Assembly: GCA_023382385.1 (NCBI GenBank)
Contig: JAHDVH010000004.1
Location: 1-64,000, forward strand
DNA: 64,000 nucleotides
Reading direction: 5' to 3'
Source: a bacterium
GTDB taxonomy: Bacteria > Electryoneota > RPQS01
Shown: positions 43,333 through 52,861 of the stretch, in pieces
Layout of the letters: each line of letters starts with the position of its first letter
Numbering within the stretch: the stretch's first letter is position 1
The notes under the pieces: generated by a model
Database searches by the model: none
Told to the model about the DNA's origin: nothing
Seen by the model: only the letters and a program-made list of their open reading frames with translations
Made by a program: the position numbers and the translations under genes

Positions 43333-43860
43333 ATGAAAACACAGAGACTCGGTTTTACCGCCCTTCTGTTAATGCTGACACTGGCTCTCGTCATTGCGCC
43401 AGGCTGCAAGAAAAAGATGCCGAAGGAGACTCCTCCGCCCGCTAAAGAAGTCATCGAACCTGTTCAGACGGAGATGCCGGAGGAAACGGGTGATTCGCGC
43501 AGCGAGATGGAACGTGATCTCGCGCTCATTCGGATCCTTTACTTTGACTACGACAAGTCGGATATTCGCGCTGACGGTCGTGAAGTGATTCGTAACAATG
43601 CCGATATCTTCCGGAAGTGGGAGAGCTGGCAGATTACTGTGGAAGGCCATTGCGATGAGCGCGGCACAAACGAATACAACCTCGCATTAGGCGAGCGTCG
43701 TGCCCGTTCTGCGCAGCGTGCGCTGGAAGCAGAAGGAATCTCCGGTTCACGGATTCGTACAATCAGCTATGGAGAAGAGCGTCCACTTGATCCGGGTCAC
43801 ACCGAGACTTCGTGGTCACGCAATCGCCGCGCTGAATTCCGCGTTGACACTGGTAACTAA
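43333..43860 (+). CDS. pal: Peptidoglycan-associated lipoprotein
   Basis: A 175-residue outer-membrane lipoprotein. The signal peptide ends at Cys25 (IAPGC), with Lys-rich residues following. The OmpA-like peptidoglycan-binding domain (about 65-172) shows ILYFDYDKSDIR, EGHCDERGTNEYNLALGERR and SYGEERPL, including the Asp and Arg that bind diaminopimelate. Pal tethers the outer membrane to peptidoglycan. A strong TAGGAGA site precedes the ATG. Confidence 0.95.
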   Translation: MKTQRLGFTALLLMLTLALVIAPGCKKKMPKETPPPAKEVIEPVQTEMPEETGDSRSEMERDLALIRILYFDYDKSDIRADGREVIRNNADIFRKWESWQITVEGHCDERGTNEYNLALGERRARSAQRALEAEGISGSRIRTISYGEERPLDPGHTETSWSRNRRAEFRVDTGN

Positions 43861-43874
43861 TACAACAGAAATTC

Positions 43875-44597
43875 ATGTTACGCTACTTCCTCCCCGGCGC
43901 ACTCTTGCTCGCGGTCTTGTCCGGATGTGCCACGCGCAAAGAGATCGTCGGCTTTCAGGAGGATAGCCGCTATCTTCGGCAACGCACGGATTCCATCACG
44001 GTGTCCCAGCGTTCGATGCAGGCGCAAATAGAGAGACTGTCCGAAGACCTGCGCAAACTGCAGTCGAATTCGGAGTACGGCTCATCCGAAATGCAGGAGC
44101 GCGTCAGCACATTGGCGGCTCGACTTGACGAGATTTTGAATCGTCTCGATCGGTCGCTTGCTCCGCTTGAAGAATTCCTGCGAAATCAGGTCGGCGCTCA
44201 AGGCCCGGGACCTGCGCCTGCGATGGGCGTGGATGTTTATGATGCTGCCATGCAGGACTTAAGTTTGGGAAACTATGACTTGGCTGAAGTCGGTTTCCTG
44301 ACGTTCCTTCAGCAGAATTCGAAATCCGAGCTTGCCGATGACGCACGGTACGGACTTGCGGAAAGTTTCTATGCACGCAAGAAGTACGAAGAGGCTGCTG
44401 CGGAATACGCAAGAGTTATTGATATGGATCCGATGGGCTGGAAGGCTCCGGCAGCCATGCTCAAACTCGGGCTTTCCTACAGGCAACTTGGCCGCACGCG
44501 CGAAGCCCGCACGGTGTGGCAACAGCTGATGCGTGATTTCCCAAAGAGCGAGGAAGCAAAGGTAGCCGAACAGCGAATGAATGAAGCTGGCTGGTAG
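43875..44597 (+). CDS. cpoB: Tol-Pal system protein CpoB/YbgF-like lipoprotein
   Basis: A 240-residue protein: lipoprotein signal with Cys18 (VLSGC), a coiled-coil region (about 28-95, rich in Arg, Gln, Leu) and C-terminal TPR repeats (about 120-238: YDAAMQDLSLGNYDLAE, ADDARYGLAESFYARKKYEEA, MLKLGLSYRQLGRT). CpoB coordinates Tol function with peptidoglycan synthesis at division. E. coli CpoB is a soluble periplasmic protein, whereas a lipid anchor is predicted here. It ends the tol operon. Confidence 0.88.
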   Translation: MLRYFLPGALLLAVLSGCATRKEIVGFQEDSRYLRQRTDSITVSQRSMQAQIERLSEDLRKLQSNSEYGSSEMQERVSTLAARLDEILNRLDRSLAPLEEFLRNQVGAQGPGPAPAMGVDVYDAAMQDLSLGNYDLAEVGFLTFLQQNSKSELADDARYGLAESFYARKKYEEAAAEYARVIDMDPMGWKAPAAMLKLGLSYRQLGRTREARTVWQQLMRDFPKSEEAKVAEQRMNEAGW

Positions 44598-44619
44598 GAT
44601 TCCAAAACTAAGGTAGAAG

Positions 44620-44657
44620 ATCGCCCCGTCTGCATCAACTGACGGGGCGATTATTTT
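44620..44657 (+). terminator. Terminator of the tol-pal operon
   Basis: An 11-bp perfect stem ATCGCCCCGTC/GACGGGGCGAT (44620-44630 with 44641-44651), 10-base loop, then TATTTTC. Confidence 0.8.
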
Positions 44658-44667
44658 CAAATCCATA

Positions 44668-45735
44668 ATGCAATCCGAAGAGTCAAAGACAACAGATCGA
44701 GTGACGCGCAGGCGATTCATTTCAGTTGCCTTGCTCCTGCTGATAGGTGTTTCTATCTTCGTCATATCTTCGTTGCTTCTGGGCGTCATCGGCGGCTTTA
44801 TCCTGTGGGCCATGTCGCGCTGGATATTCGAGTGGTTTGAACGAAAGCTGCGCGGTAGACGAACGCTCGCCGCATCGCTGTCCGTTTTGTCGTTGTTTCT
44901 CCTGGTCGTTGCACCGGTGGCCGGAGTTCTTTCACTCATGGTGAATGACGCGGTTTCACTCGCTGAGCGAGGCTATAGTTTTTTTCAGCAACTTGAGCCG
45001 CAACTTGATGCTCTGATTACCCGCTTGACCGGCCAACAAGCGCCAGTCTTCTGGGGCTATGAACTTGACATCGAGCTGGTCGTCAGCAAACTTCAGGAAT
45101 TGGCCGGCACGGCAACGTCCTACATGGTTGTCGCAATGCAGAAGACCGCCGGCGGAATCGCTAGTGCAGTCCTGCAGGTGCTTGTGATGCTCTATACGCT
45201 GTTCTTCTGCTATCTCGATGGTGCGAAGTTCGTGGACTGGATCAAGAGATTGTTACCACTGACATCGGATGAATCCGAACAGCTTCTACAGAATTTCTTT
45301 AGGACAGCAATCACATCGCTTAAGGCATTTGGAGTAATTGGAGTGGTTCAAGGAGTCCTCGGAGGCCTGGCATTCTGGGCTTGCGGTATTCCGTCGCCGT
45401 TCTTTTGGGGCGTGATTTTAGTATTCACCACGATTATTCCGGTCGTCGGGGCACAGATTGTCTTGTTTCCCGCGGGCATTTTGCTCATCCTTACTGGCAA
45501 GACGGTGCCGGGAATCGCTTTGCTTCTCTGGAGCTGGATAGTCATCGCGAACATCGATAACCTCCTCCGGCCCTACCTCGTTGGCAAGGCGGCGCAGCTG
45601 CACGAACTGGTTGTCTTCCTCATGACAATTGGTGGAATTGCAGTTTTCGGTTTCTGGGGATTTCTAATCGGACCTGTGATTGCGGCATTGCTGAAAGCTG
45701 TCGCAGAGTTCTATTGGGAAACGGTAGCAAGTTGA
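44668..45735 (+). CDS. AI-2E family (PerM/UPF0118) transporter
   Basis: A 355-residue membrane protein with seven to eight helices. Typical segments are LLGVIGGFILWAMSRWIFEWF in the first third, GVIGVVQGVLGGLAFW, and FWGVILVFTTIIPVVGAQIVLFPAG in the last third, with FGFWGFLIGPVIAALLKAVAE at the end. The family includes the autoinducer-2 exporter TqsA but many members move other substrates. It lies just after the tol terminator and has no visible promoter of its own. Confidence 0.9.
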   Translation: MQSEESKTTDRVTRRRFISVALLLLIGVSIFVISSLLLGVIGGFILWAMSRWIFEWFERKLRGRRTLAASLSVLSLFLLVVAPVAGVLSLMVNDAVSLAERGYSFFQQLEPQLDALITRLTGQQAPVFWGYELDIELVVSKLQELAGTATSYMVVAMQKTAGGIASAVLQVLVMLYTLFFCYLDGAKFVDWIKRLLPLTSDESEQLLQNFFRTAITSLKAFGVIGVVQGVLGGLAFWACGIPSPFFWGVILVFTTIIPVVGAQIVLFPAGILLILTGKTVPGIALLLWSWIVIANIDNLLRPYLVGKAAQLHELVVFLMTIGGIAVFGFWGFLIGPVIAALLKAVAEFYWETVAS

Positions 45736-45761
45736 TTCCTTGAGACCAATGCACACATGAA

Positions 45762-45786
45762 AAACGCCCGGCTTGACCGGGCGTTT
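45762..45786. terminator. Bidirectional terminator
   Basis: A 10-bp stem AAACGCCCGG/CCGGGCGTTT around CTTGA, with A's on one side and T's on the other, between the convergent transporter and DUF502 genes. Confidence 0.8.
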
Positions 45787-45806
45787 GCGTATTTCGAGCT
45801 GAATCG

Positions 45807-46466
45807 TTATCTCGTGAATCTCTCGGGTGGAATCGACCCTCCGGAAACGATTAGCTTGAATGCTTCATCTGTCGTCATATCAAGCTTGATCACTTCGCTT
45901 TCCGGGACGAGCAGCAAGTAACCAGAAGTTGGGTTGGGTGTAGTGGGCAGAAAGACATGGACCATCTTTCCCTTCTGTTCAAGCATTGTACTTTCGCCTG
46001 TCACGAAGGCAATCGCCCACGACGTATCATTTGGAAACTTAGTTGCAACCACTCCACGAAAGCCCGTCTTGTCGCCGAAGAACGCTTCAAGCAGTTTTCG
46101 CACCGCATTATAGACGTCACTGACCACAGGAATGCGGCTCAATATCCGGTCAATCATATTAAAGAGCCGCCGGCCCAGCACGCGCTGCACAATCGATCCA
46201 ATTAGGGCGATCAGTATGACCGTAAGGACAAAGGCAACAACGTCCGTCAGCAGCTCAATAGACTTGGGAAGTGCTTCAAGCTCCAGGATTTCAAGGGCAG
46301 TATAGCGAATGTAGGGTGACAGAACGCCTCCCAACAGCCGAACGATGACCAAGACAATGTAACCGGTGAGCCAGATTGGCGCGAGCATCAAAAGTCCCGT
46401 CGCAAACGCGCGGCGGAACTTCTTGAACCGCGACTCTGGCAGCGTGAATTGTTTCGCTTCGTGCAT
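45807..46466 (-). CDS. DUF502 membrane protein
   Basis: A 219-residue protein with two N-terminal helices (about 20-45 and 75-100) and a soluble C-terminal domain. The family signatures are FATGLLMLAPIWLTGYIV, RILSRIPVVSDVYNAVRKLLEAF, FRGVVATKFP, and HVFLPTTPNPTSGYLLLVPE. DUF502 proteins are widespread in Gram-negative bacteria and plants; their function is unknown. Transcribed away from the ftsB gene after a strong hairpin. Confidence 0.9.
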   Translation of the reverse strand: MHEAKQFTLPESRFKKFRRAFATGLLMLAPIWLTGYIVLVIVRLLGGVLSPYIRYTALEILELEALPKSIELLTDVVAFVLTVILIALIGSIVQRVLGRRLFNMIDRILSRIPVVSDVYNAVRKLLEAFFGDKTGFRGVVATKFPNDTSWAIAFVTGESTMLEQKGKMVHVFLPTTPNPTSGYLLLVPESEVIKLDMTTDEAFKLIVSGGSIPPERFTR

Positions 46467-46474
46467 GTAAAGGA

Positions 46475-46497
46475 AGCGCCCGGTGTCGCCGGGCGCT
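46475..46497 (-). terminator. Terminator after the eno-ftsB pair
   Basis: A 9-bp stem AGCGCCCGG/CCGGGCGCT around TGTCG. On the minus strand it is followed by TCCTTT, a partial T run. It lies just before the DUF502 start. Confidence 0.6.
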
Positions 46498-46503
46498 CAC
46501 AGT

Positions 46504-46821
46504 TTATTCATTGGTCGAGTCTGTCGGCAACGGAACTATCTTCCAGAGATACTCATTTTGCGCTACCAGTCCGTAACGTCGAGCGGCAAGCTCAAGCGCT
46601 GCGCGATCCCCCCTGCGAACAGCCTCGAGGTAGCTGCTCAACTCCTGCTTTTGCAACTCCAATCGAGCAATTTCCAGCTTCTGCTCTGCGAATGTGGCTC
46701 GTAGCCTGTTGTGATCGCGCAGGCCGCCTTCACCATAGTAGAACCACACCGCATACACGATCACTCCTGCGCCGAGCAGAGAGAGTAACGTAATTCGGGT
46801 AATGCGGCTCCAATCTGCCAT
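46504..46821 (-). CDS. FtsB/DivIC-like septum formation initiator
   Basis: A 105-residue protein with one N-terminal helix (about 9-29), then a coiled coil (about 35-72: NRLRATFAEQKLEIARLELQKQEL) and the typical ending ExAARxxYGLV (LELAARRYGLVAQNE). FtsB/DivIC bridges FtsL and FtsQ in the divisome. The gene starts three bases after the eno stop with GGAAGTGA as ribosome site. The eno-ftsB order is also seen in many other bacteria. Confidence 0.88.
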   Translation of the reverse strand: MADWSRITRITLLSLLGAGVIVYAVWFYYGEGGLRDHNRLRATFAEQKLEIARLELQKQELSSYLEAVRRGDRAALELAARRYGLVAQNEYLWKIVPLPTDSTNE

Positions 46822-46824
46822 ATT

Positions 46825-48105
<1,281 letters not shown>

Positions 48106-48132
48106 CTAAAGTCTTGAGTTTCAGGTTTACAG

Positions 48133-48161
48133 AATATACGAAGGGATTTAGGAATGTGCAA
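48133..48161 (-). promoter_or_regulatory. Promoter of eno-ftsB
   Basis: Minus strand TTGCAC (48161-48156), 17-base spacer, TATATT (48138-48133). The predicted start near 48126 gives a short leader. Confidence 0.55.
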
Positions 48162-48200
48162 GGCTTGGGCGACATCCAGCCGGTGCAGCAGCGAGCATTC

Positions 48201-48497
48201 CTATGCGTTCGGGTCGTCTAACTCTTCTGCTGGTTCGCCACCGCTTTGTTCCCCGAGAACCGACTCGTAAATAGCCAGTGCGCGTGAAAAGAATTCAGCT
48301 GGAACTTGAACTCGCCAAGCTTTGCCAAGGGTCTCGGTTCCAGTGATTACCCCCAAGCCTCCGGCAGCCAAGTCAGTCTTTACAAGGTTCGGTATCCCTT
48401 CGTTGTCAAGCACTTCGGTCACCATCGCCACCCAGACTCCTCCCTCGAACGGCGGAAGTGACTTCCAGTCGGAATAGGATTTGACTTCTTCGCTCAT
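48201..48497 (-). CDS. DUF2007-like small protein
   Basis: A 98-residue protein. WVAMVTEVLDNEGIPNLVKTD followed by WRVQVPAEFFSRALAIYESVL matches the plan of DUF2007 (a putative signal-transducing domain: a value read across two copies of a small beta-alpha unit). The tail is acidic. The ATG at 48497 is chosen because GGAGTGA, which includes the stop codon of the preceding gene, sits four bases upstream. Function unknown. Confidence 0.6.
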   Translation of the reverse strand: MSEEVKSYSDWKSLPPFEGGVWVAMVTEVLDNEGIPNLVKTDLAAGGLGVITGTETLGKAWRVQVPAEFFSRALAIYESVLGEQSGGEPAEELDDPNA

Positions 48498-48501
48498 ACG
48501 T

Positions 48502-49500
48502 TCACTCCGGTTGATCATCGCCTTCTGGCGCACGGAAATAAAAGAATCGCTCCATCAGTCGCTGATAGTCTGAAAAGTCCTGCGACTCCGGCGTGCGCGC
48601 GCGAACCTGTTCAAACGCACTCATCCTGCTGTCCAGTTCATCAAGGTAGTGCAGGGCGAGCGCTTCGAGCGTCATCGGTTTGATCGGCGATCCCTTTAAC
48701 GGATCTCCTTGATGTGATAAAACGATGTGCAGAAGCTGCTTCCGCATCTCAGCGGACAAATCGGGACAGTATTCCCTGATCGCCTTGTCAATCAGCAGCG
48801 CACCTTGTGTGATATGACCGAGGAGGCGGCCCTCGCTGGTGTAGTCAATCGCGGGTTCAAGTGTGAATTCAGCAACTTTGCCCAAATCGTGCAGCAAAGT
48901 ACCGGCCAACAACAGATCACGATGGAGTTGCGGATAGTGAGCGGCAACCAAATCTGCAAGTGCGGTCATCGACAACGTGTGCTCCGCGAGGCCTCCTACC
49001 GCCGCATGATGCCAAGCTTTCCCGCCAGGAGCTTCAAGAAACTGTTTGCGAAGAGTCTGATCGCCGAATATAGAATCAAGCAGAGCGCGCAAGTGCGGAT
49101 GCTCGATCGTATTAATCAAGTGCGAAAGTTGCTCATCAGCCTGCGCAGACGTGAGTGAAGAGTGGGGAAGGAAACTGCGTCTGTCGGGGACTTCCTGTGC
49201 CGTGGCTTTTCTCAGAGTATGCAGGACCAGCCCGGGAATGTTCTGATAACGATCCACCCTGCCATCCACAAACACAGGATCTCCGGCCCTCAACGTTTCG
49301 AGCGCTGCCTCGAAGTTCTCCCACATCTTGCCGTCAAGTTTGCCGGAGTGGTCCTGCAATTCGACGATCAGAAAAGGCTCCCCGCTCTTCTTGGGCCGCG
49401 TCTCAATCTTCGTCAGGAGGTAGAATCCCTGAACCTGATCATTAGGCGGCAATTCCCGTACGCCACGCAGCGGCATGGTGGTTGCGAGCGAAACTGTCAT
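48502..49500 (-). CDS. YhaM-like 3'-5' exoribonuclease (OB fold plus HD domain)
   Basis: A 332-residue protein. The N-terminal OB-fold (about 20-100: FYLLTKIETRPKKSGEPFL, LEDL-like VELQDHSGKLDGKMW) binds nucleic acid. The HD domain (about 155-290) carries WHHAAVGGLAEHTLSM, LLAGTLLHDLGKVAEF and the late His in IVLSHQGD, then LHYLDELDSRM. B. subtilis YhaM trims RNA and DNA from the 3' end. The ATG at 49500 follows the TPR gene stop after three bases; an ATG at 49476 is also possible. Confidence 0.87.
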   Translation of the reverse strand: MTVSLATTMPLRGVRELPPNDQVQGFYLLTKIETRPKKSGEPFLIVELQDHSGKLDGKMWENFEAALETLRAGDPVFVDGRVDRYQNIPGLVLHTLRKATAQEVPDRRSFLPHSSLTSAQADEQLSHLINTIEHPHLRALLDSIFGDQTLRKQFLEAPGGKAWHHAAVGGLAEHTLSMTALADLVAAHYPQLHRDLLLAGTLLHDLGKVAEFTLEPAIDYTSEGRLLGHITQGALLIDKAIREYCPDLSAEMRKQLLHIVLSHQGDPLKGSPIKPMTLEALALHYLDELDSRMSAFEQVRARTPESQDFSDYQRLMERFFYFRAPEGDDQPE

Positions 49501-49503
49501 AGG

Positions 49504-50388
49504 CTAATCACATTCCGCGAGTCGCTTGTCAAAGAGATCAAAATCCTCTTGCGGTCGACCTGCTTCCTGCCCAAGCATTCGCACCAAGATCAGCTCATAC
49601 TTTGCCATGCCGCGCTTATTGGAAGCTTCCAGCGGCTCTTCGATTTGCCCTGCCCACCTAAGGTAGATGTCCGCCAGGGCATAATGAGCCCAGCCGGAAC
49701 GAAACTCTCTGGTGTCTCCGGTCATATTCTCCCACTCTGTCCAGTCTGCAAGAGCCGTCTGAGCCTTTTCGGCCGCTTCTTCAAAGTTTCCTACTTCGGC
49801 AAGCGTACTCGCGAGATTATTGTTGCTGGTGGCCATTGCGCGCGTTCGAGCCACGGGATCCTTAATCTGCGATGCCACGGCGAGACTCTGACGTAACACG
49901 CGCTCGGACTCACTCCATCTTTGCAGATGCCAGCAGTCAACATCAATGCTGATCAGACAATCGTGTTCTTCCTCGGCAGATCCGTAGAGCTGAGCCAACT
50001 CAAGTGCTTCATAGTGCACGTCGAGCGACTTCTCGTAGTTCTTCAACTTGCGTTGCACCAGCCCAAGTTTGCGCTCAACTCGTGAAAGCAATCGCTTTGC
50101 CGTGTTATCTTCGGAAAGCGGCGCTAAATGCGTTCTGGCTTTCTGCAGTGCTTCATCGGCGTCGCCGAAGCGCTCAAGTCCGATGAAAGCAAGTCCGGAC
50201 AGGTAATCATGCCACGCATGATCCAACGGTGTCAGTCGATCCACGCGCAACAAAACGAGCGCTTCATCGAAGCGCCCGCTGTCAATTGCCGCTTGAGCTT
50301 TCTGTGCCCAGGGATGTCCGGTCAGGATTCCTTCGGGCCGCGCCCATGCCATTGTGGTGAGCAATAGTATCAATCCCCAGTGTTTCAT
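49504..50388 (-). CDS. Secreted TPR-repeat protein
   Basis: A 294-residue protein with a short signal peptide (MKHWGLILLLTTMAWA) and TPR-like helical pairs throughout (about 25-260): AAIDSGRFDEALVLL, YLSGLAFIGLERFGDADEAL, RKLKNYEKSLDVHYEAL, NNLASTLAEVGNFEEAAEKAQTAL. TPRs bind partner proteins; the partner is unknown. It lies 18 bases after the outer-membrane barrel gene and is likely co-transcribed. Confidence 0.78.
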   Translation of the reverse strand: MKHWGLILLLTTMAWARPEGILTGHPWAQKAQAAIDSGRFDEALVLLRVDRLTPLDHAWHDYLSGLAFIGLERFGDADEALQKARTHLAPLSEDNTAKRLLSRVERKLGLVQRKLKNYEKSLDVHYEALELAQLYGSAEEEHDCLISIDVDCWHLQRWSESERVLRQSLAVASQIKDPVARTRAMATSNNNLASTLAEVGNFEEAAEKAQTALADWTEWENMTGDTREFRSGWAHYALADIYLRWAGQIEEPLEASNKRGMAKYELILVRMLGQEAGRPQEDFDLFDKRLAECD

Positions 50389-50406
50389 GCGGGAAGGTGC
50401 TGCAAG

Positions 50407-51618
50407 TTACATGCGGTAGCTGATGGTCATCAGCAGCTGCGAAGAGCGGATATCTTCCTTCAATCCTTCGGTCACTTGCTCCGTATAACCGACCGTCCGC
50501 CAAGTGGCATCGAGCATGACAGAGCGGTCAATCAAGACGCCAATCCCGAGCGAGAGGATTCCTTTGTCCGCATCGTCTCCTGCACTCTTGAAATTTGAGG
50601 GATCAAGACTGTATCCCGCGCGTCCTCGCAACCCGTAGGCCGGAAAGAGATACTCGCCACCGAATGAGAGTCGGGTTGTGCTTTCGTATGTGTCGCGGAT
50701 CTGGCGATTCGCTTCCGTGCGGCTCACGTTTTGGAATGGCGTGTCGCTGCGAAACTCAAGCGACTGCCAGTCGCGGTGTTCAATGTCCGTTGCCAACATC
50801 CAGCGTCCCGGGGCGATGCTTGCGCCGAGGCGCCAAACCCATGGATAGGTCATGCGATAGTCAAAGTATCCCGTGTCGCCGTCGAACTCCCAGTCCTCGT
50901 CTAAAGACATCGAGAACGGCGTGGATGCGGCAAGGCCAATACGCACCATTCGACCCGGGCGGAACATGCCGCCAAGATTGAAATTCCAACCACCAAGTTT
51001 CGTGTATATTGTCTGCTCTGTATTAACAGTCGAGCCAGCCTCAGAGTAGGTGCCGAGCAGGGAATAATCATTTGCGCCAGTCCAGTAGTTGATACTCGCA
51101 CCCACCGACAGATTCGGTGATACGTCCACGGCTGACGCGAAAGACCATTGTCCGAGCCTACCGCTTTCCAATTCGTCGAAACTATCCCACGATTGACCTG
51201 ACTGCCCGCTCGCCACACGTGTGCGGCGGTCAAAATCAGTTATCTGTGAATAGCCGAACGCAAAACTCAATGCGCCCTGATAAACCGGAACCGGAAACAC
51301 CGCGCCGATGTTGTTCAACCGCATCGCGTCCGTGCTGCCTTCCCGACCCAAACCATAATAGTTGGCGTCATTTGAGAAGCCTGTGCGTAAGATTGTGCCC
51401 TGCACCTCGATACGCTTGACCTGTGCCAATCCGGCAGGATTCCACCAAATTGCCGAGTAGTCATCCGCGATGCCGGTGTATGTGCCGCCGAGTCCGAGAG
51501 CTCGTGCGCCGGAGCCGAGCTGCTGGCCGCCGGTCAGCAACAGACGCTCAGGGATCTCGTCTTGCGCAAATGCAAACGTTGCAAACAGCAAAGAAGAGAG
51601 AATGAGTAATTTTTTCAT
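50407..51618 (-). CDS. FadL/PorV-like outer-membrane beta-barrel protein
   Basis: A 403-residue outer-membrane protein with a signal peptide (MKKLLILSSLLFATFAFAQ). It opens with SGARALGLGGTYTGIADDYSAIWWNPAGLA, split here as the family's N-terminal plug signature at about residues 36-65, followed by alternating strands and a final aromatic-rich strand (LLMTISYRM). Relatives include FadL fatty-acid channels and PorV/LptO, the T9SS shuttle protein that hands cargo to the PorU sortase. Which one this is cannot be decided here; many such paralogues exist in T9SS genomes. Confidence 0.85.
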   Translation of the reverse strand: MKKLLILSSLLFATFAFAQDEIPERLLLTGGQQLGSGARALGLGGTYTGIADDYSAIWWNPAGLAQVKRIEVQGTILRTGFSNDANYYGLGREGSTDAMRLNNIGAVFPVPVYQGALSFAFGYSQITDFDRRTRVASGQSGQSWDSFDELESGRLGQWSFASAVDVSPNLSVGASINYWTGANDYSLLGTYSEAGSTVNTEQTIYTKLGGWNFNLGGMFRPGRMVRIGLAASTPFSMSLDEDWEFDGDTGYFDYRMTYPWVWRLGASIAPGRWMLATDIEHRDWQSLEFRSDTPFQNVSRTEANRQIRDTYESTTRLSFGGEYLFPAYGLRGRAGYSLDPSNFKSAGDDADKGILSLGIGVLIDRSVMLDATWRTVGYTEQVTEGLKEDIRSSQLLMTISYRM

Positions 51619-51640
51619 GTAAGTCTATTGTGAATCCGGC

Positions 51641-51656
51641 CGAGTCTGAAGACTCG
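51641..51656 (-). other. Small hairpin in the leader of the barrel gene
   Basis: CGAGTC-TGAA-GACTCG, a 6-bp stem with a tetraloop, 22 bases before the barrel start codon, which itself lacks a ribosome site. Confidence 0.35.
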
Positions 51657-51721
51657 CGCAGGATATCGTTTCGTTCACCGTTTCGGGCCTCCAGACCCGT
51701 CGTGGCTGCCTGTTAGCCGGG

Positions 51722-52318
51722 TTAGCGTCTGCGCTTGCCGTTGCGCTTCTGCGAGTTATCGTCCTGCGGTGCCGGATTTTTTGTCTCCGGTGGTGCAGGC
51801 TGAGACGGTGGAGTCGGATTTGGCTGAACATACGCTGGTGGAGATCCACCGCCACTCCCAATCACTGCTGGCGGTACGCCTGCATCATTCGACCGGCGAC
51901 CCGGCCGCTGAGAAGGCGGCTCGCTCGGTCCACCGCCACCACCGCCGCCGTACCACCACGGATCCCGATGATACCAGTCGTGCCACCACGGACGGCTGTA
52001 GTAGTCATAATAGCCGTAGTACGACCAGTGGTAGTTCGGCGAGAAACGATCGAAGTCGAATCCCCAACGTGTATAGCCGCGCGGACGGCCCCAATATGAC
52101 CAACCGTAATAGTCGTTGTAGGGATTTGGATACACGTCCACGACTTCGGGCTTGGTCAGCGTTGTGTCAATGGCCGTCGAGTCGTAGCGGTTATACAGCG
52201 TGTTCGATGAGAACGGCCCCATGTTGTCCATGCCTGGACGGTAGAGTTTCGTGTAGCAGCCCGTGGACAGAATAATGAGTCCAAGAGTCATGCTGAATAG
52301 TAAAATGCGGGCTTTCAT
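51722..52318 (-). CDS. Trp/Tyr-rich lipoprotein with Pro/Gly/Gln tail
   Basis: A 198-residue lipoprotein (Cys21 in LSTGC). The middle (about 60-125) is extraordinarily rich in Tyr, Trp, Arg, His and Asp (for example YNDYYGWSYWGR, YGYYDYYSRPWWHDWYHRD), followed by a Gly run and a Pro/Ser/Gln-rich basic tail ending KRNGKRRR. The composition suggests an extended or carbohydrate-binding surface protein but no family is recognised. GAGGA precedes the ATG. Confidence 0.75.
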   Translation of the reverse strand: MKARILLFSMTLGLIILSTGCYTKLYRPGMDNMGPFSSNTLYNRYDSTAIDTTLTKPEVVDVYPNPYNDYYGWSYWGRPRGYTRWGFDFDRFSPNYHWSYYGYYDYYSRPWWHDWYHRDPWWYGGGGGGGPSEPPSQRPGRRSNDAGVPPAVIGSGGGSPPAYVQPNPTPPSQPAPPETKNPAPQDDNSQKRNGKRRR

Positions 52319-52335
52319 AACAATCCTCTATCAAT

Positions 52336-52806
52336 CTATCGCGGCACTGCACCGGTAAATTGTACCGTGCCATCCGCTTTTTCGAACTTCAAAAACAAAT
52401 CGGCATAGCCTAACGCCGGTAGACTCTCGCCGGTTGGAAGCGACGATCGCAGGTGAATGAATGCATCCTCGTGGCGGCGAGTGACAGATTCCACTCGCTC
52501 TTCCAGATTCTGTCCAATGTGCGACTCCAAGCCCCAGAAAATGCCAACCACAGAGTAGGTCTCAAAATCGACATATGGCGGGGCATACACGCAACCGCTA
52601 TTGCACTCGGGATGCTGCGCCCAGAATGCCGACCACTCATGCCAGTTGCGGAAGACCTGCGTGTGCGGGTCCTCCACCTGCAGATGGACTGATGTGGTCA
52701 TCACTTCATAAGCAACCGGCTCGGCCATGGGATCGCCATCGTTCGCTTGATCGCAGGCAGTGATAAACGCTGCAAGAGTTACGACGATGATGATTCTGAC
52801 GAACAT
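52336..52806 (-). CDS. Putative lipoprotein, PrcB-like
   Basis: A 156-residue lipoprotein (signal ending FITAC, Cys18). The mature part has FRNWHEWSAFWAQHP, DFETYSVVGIFWG, and a following basic-acidic strand region, which resembles the PrcB C-terminal type domain (protease complex accessory) by motif. Two extra cysteines in PECNSGC may form a disulfide. The role is unknown. GGAGGAG precedes the ATG. It sits between argF and the Trp/Tyr-rich lipoprotein. Confidence 0.65.
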   Translation of the reverse strand: MFVRIIIVVTLAAFITACDQANDGDPMAEPVAYEVMTTSVHLQVEDPHTQVFRNWHEWSAFWAQHPECNSGCVYAPPYVDFETYSVVGIFWGLESHIGQNLEERVESVTRRHEDAFIHLRSSLPTGESLPALGYADLFLKFEKADGTVQFTGAVPR

Positions 52807-52861
52807 TAAAGCTCCTCCACAGCTGATTCGGGCACGAACAACCGCTTCTGCGGTCCAATCC

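Noticed and set aside
44668-45735. AI-2E transporter as evidence of quorum sensing
   Set aside because: The family name is broad; most members move other substrates and no luxS or sensor gene is nearby.
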